From: Mycolicibacterium cosmeticum
Lineage (GTDB): Bacteria; Actinomycetota; Actinomycetes; Mycobacteriales; Mycobacteriaceae
Direction of reading: 5' to 3'
Length of the DNA: 64,000 bases
Assembly (NCBI RefSeq): GCF_000613185.1
Contig: NZ_CCBB010000001.1
Coordinates: 1,178,001-1,242,000, forward strand
Under the pieces are notes generated by a model, which did not search any database, was not told the DNA's origin, and saw nothing but the letters and a program-made list of their open reading frames with translations. Position 1 is the stretch's first letter. Every line of letters starts with the position of its first letter. The position numbers and the translations under genes were made by a program. Shown here piece by piece: positions 62,645 to 64,000 of this stretch.

Positions 62645-64000
62645 TTACGCGTGGTCGTCCTCCCCGATCCGGTGCACGTGGATCAGGTTGGTCGAGCCTA
62701 CTGTGCCGGGTGGGGCACCCGCGACGATGACCACCAGGTCACCGCGCTTGTAGCGGCCCAGCGACAACAGCGATTCGTCGACCTGCCGGATCATGCCGTC
62801 GGTGGTCTGCATGTGCGGGACGATGAACGTCTCGGTGCCCCAGGTCAGCGCGAGCTGGCTGCGCACCTCGGGCAGCGGGGTGAAGGCCAGCAGCGGCAGC
62901 GGGGTGTGCAACCGGGCCAGCCGGCGCACGGTGTCACCGGACTGGGTGAACGCCACCAGCGCCTTGGCGTCCAGTCGTTCACCGATATCGCGGGCGGCGT
63001 AGGAGATGACGCCGCGCTTGGTGCGCGGGGTGTGGGTCAGCTGCGGAACCGCGGTCGAGTTGTCCTCCACGGCCGCGACGATGCGCGCCATGGTGCGCAC
63101 CGTCTCCAACGGGTACTTGCCCACCGAGGTCTCGCCCGAGAGCATCACCGCGTCGGCACCGTCGAGGACGGCGTTGGCGACGTCGGACGCCTCGGCGCGC
63201 GTGGGGCGGGAGTGCTCGATCATCGACTCCAGCATCTGGGTGGCGACGATGACCGGTTTGGCGTTCTCCCTTGCCATCTGGATGGCCCGCTTCTGCACCA
63301 GCGGAACCTCTTCCAGCGGCAGCTCGACGCCGAGGTCACCACGGGCCACCATGATGGCGTCGAAGGCCAGCACGATGGCCTCGAGATTATCGACGGCCTC
63401 GGGCTTCTCCAGCTTGGCGATCACCGGCACCCGGCGGCCGACCCGGTCCATCACCTCGTGCACCAGCTCGATGTCGGCCGGGGAGCGCACGAAGGACAGC
63501 GCGACCAGGTCGACGCCCAGGTGCAGCGCGAACTCCAGGTCGGCGATGTCCTTCTCGCTCAAAGCGGGCACCGAGACGTTCATGCCCGGCAGCGACAGGC
63601 CCTTGTTGTTGCTGACCCGGCCGCCCTCGGTGACGGTGCACACCACGTCGTTGCCGTCGACGTGTTCGACGACGAGTCCGACGTTGCCGTCGTCGACCAG
63701 CAGGCGGTCACCCGGGGCGGCGTCGTTGGCCAGCTGCTTGTAGGTGGTGGACACCCGGTCGTGGGTGCCCATGAAGTCCTCGACGGTGATCCGGATCGTT
63801 TCACCGGCCTGCCACAGGGTGGCGCCGGTGGCGAACCGGCCCAGCCGGATCTTGGGTCCTTGCAGGTCGGCGAGGATGCCGACGGCGCGCCCGGCGGCAT
63901 CCGATGCCGCCCGGACGCGCCGGTAGTTGCCTTCGTGGTCGGAATGCTCGCCGTGGCTGAAGTTCAGCCGGGCGACGTCCATGCCGGCTTCGACGAGGGC
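62645..64000 (-). CDS. pyk: Pyruvate kinase, N-terminus outside the window
   Basis: A 452-residue part of pyruvate kinase; the first 20 residues or so are cut by the window edge. Visible: MDVARLNFSHGEHSDH (substrate loop), DLQGPKIRLGRF, the B domain, active-site Lys in VIAKLEKPEAV, metal-binding MVARGDLGVELPLEEVPLVQK, and ATQMLESMIEHSRPTRAE, then the C-terminal allosteric domain with QSGDTVRRLARL. It makes ATP and pyruvate from phosphoenolpyruvate and ADP. It is upstream of the thioesterase on the same strand, 26 bases away. Confidence 0.97.
   Translation of the reverse strand, partial: ALVEAGMDVARLNFSHGEHSDHEGNYRRVRAASDAAGRAVGILADLQGPKIRLGRFATGATLWQAGETIRITVEDFMGTHDRVSTTYKQLANDAAPGDRLLVDDGNVGLVVEHVDGNDVVCTVTEGGRVSNNKGLSLPGMNVSVPALSEKDIADLEFALHLGVDLVALSFVRSPADIELVHEVMDRVGRRVPVIAKLEKPEAVDNLEAIVLAFDAIMVARGDLGVELPLEEVPLVQKRAIQMARENAKPVIVATQMLESMIEHSRPTRAEASDVANAVLDGADAVMLSGETSVGKYPLETVRTMARIVAAVEDNSTAVPQLTHTPRTKRGVISYAARDIGERLDAKALVAFTQSGDTVRRLARLHTPLPLLAFTPLPEVRSQLALTWGTETFIVPHMQTTDGMIRQVDESLLSLGRYKRGDLVVIVAGAPPGTVGSTNLIHVHRIGEDDHA

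Overview
The window is high-GC actinobacterial DNA and almost certainly comes from a fast-growing mycobacterium (Mycolicibacterium-like). From 11.5 kb to the right edge the gene order follows, in reverse, the M. tuberculosis block Rv1617 to Rv1634: MFS exporter, uvrB, DUF402 protein, coaE, rpsA, polA, OB-fold protein and thiolase-like protein, pdtaR, adenylyl cyclase, DUF308 protein, cydABDC, tesB-like thioesterase, pyruvate kinase. I identified these families from motifs and remembered protein sequences; no database search was run.

Left part (1-11.5 kb) is accessory. It starts with a four-gene catabolic operon (FAD monooxygenase fragment, cupin, amidohydrolase, Old Yellow Enzyme-type reductase). 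A secreted protein, a CPA1 antiporter and a LysE exporter follow, then a TetR gene with matching operators on both sides of it. Next come a J-domain protein with a histone-like Lys/Ala/Pro tail, an MFS transporter, tRNA-Cys, a DUF899 protein and an MgtC-like protein.

The middle (11.5-34.8 kb) holds conserved housekeeping genes (uvrB, coaE fused to a GrpB-like domain, rpsA, polA) with inserted accessory genes: an AztD-like zinc lipoprotein behind a clear Zur-type box, a PrsW protease, a self-contained NTF2/NmrA/TetR operon, a LysR-flanked monooxygenase/hydrolase pair, and secreted low-complexity proteins. A small membrane-protein gene at 34.5 kb looks frameshifted.

From 34.8 to 51.6 kb lie a branched-chain amino acid type ABC operon (livFGMH plus binding protein, with an intercistronic hairpin), pdtaR, a tRNA with a Leu(CAA) anticodon but a short variable loop, a secreted glycoside hydrolase with long Pro/Thr/Glu repeats, a six-TM adenylyl cyclase, a Dps-like protein, a DUF2339 protein, a NarL-type two-component pair and a polar amino acid ABC operon whose permease seems to start at CTG.

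At 51.8-54.9 kb is a compositionally different islet of unfamiliar genes: three small overlapping genes, a two-TM helical protein, a zinc-ribbon DUF4145 protein, and small leftward ORFs. It is the best place to look for something undescribed. The right end (54.9-64 kb) returns to the conserved DUF308 gene, the cydABDC operon with a tandem-dyad promoter region, a DUF4190-like protein, the thioesterase and pyruvate kinase (cut by the window edge).
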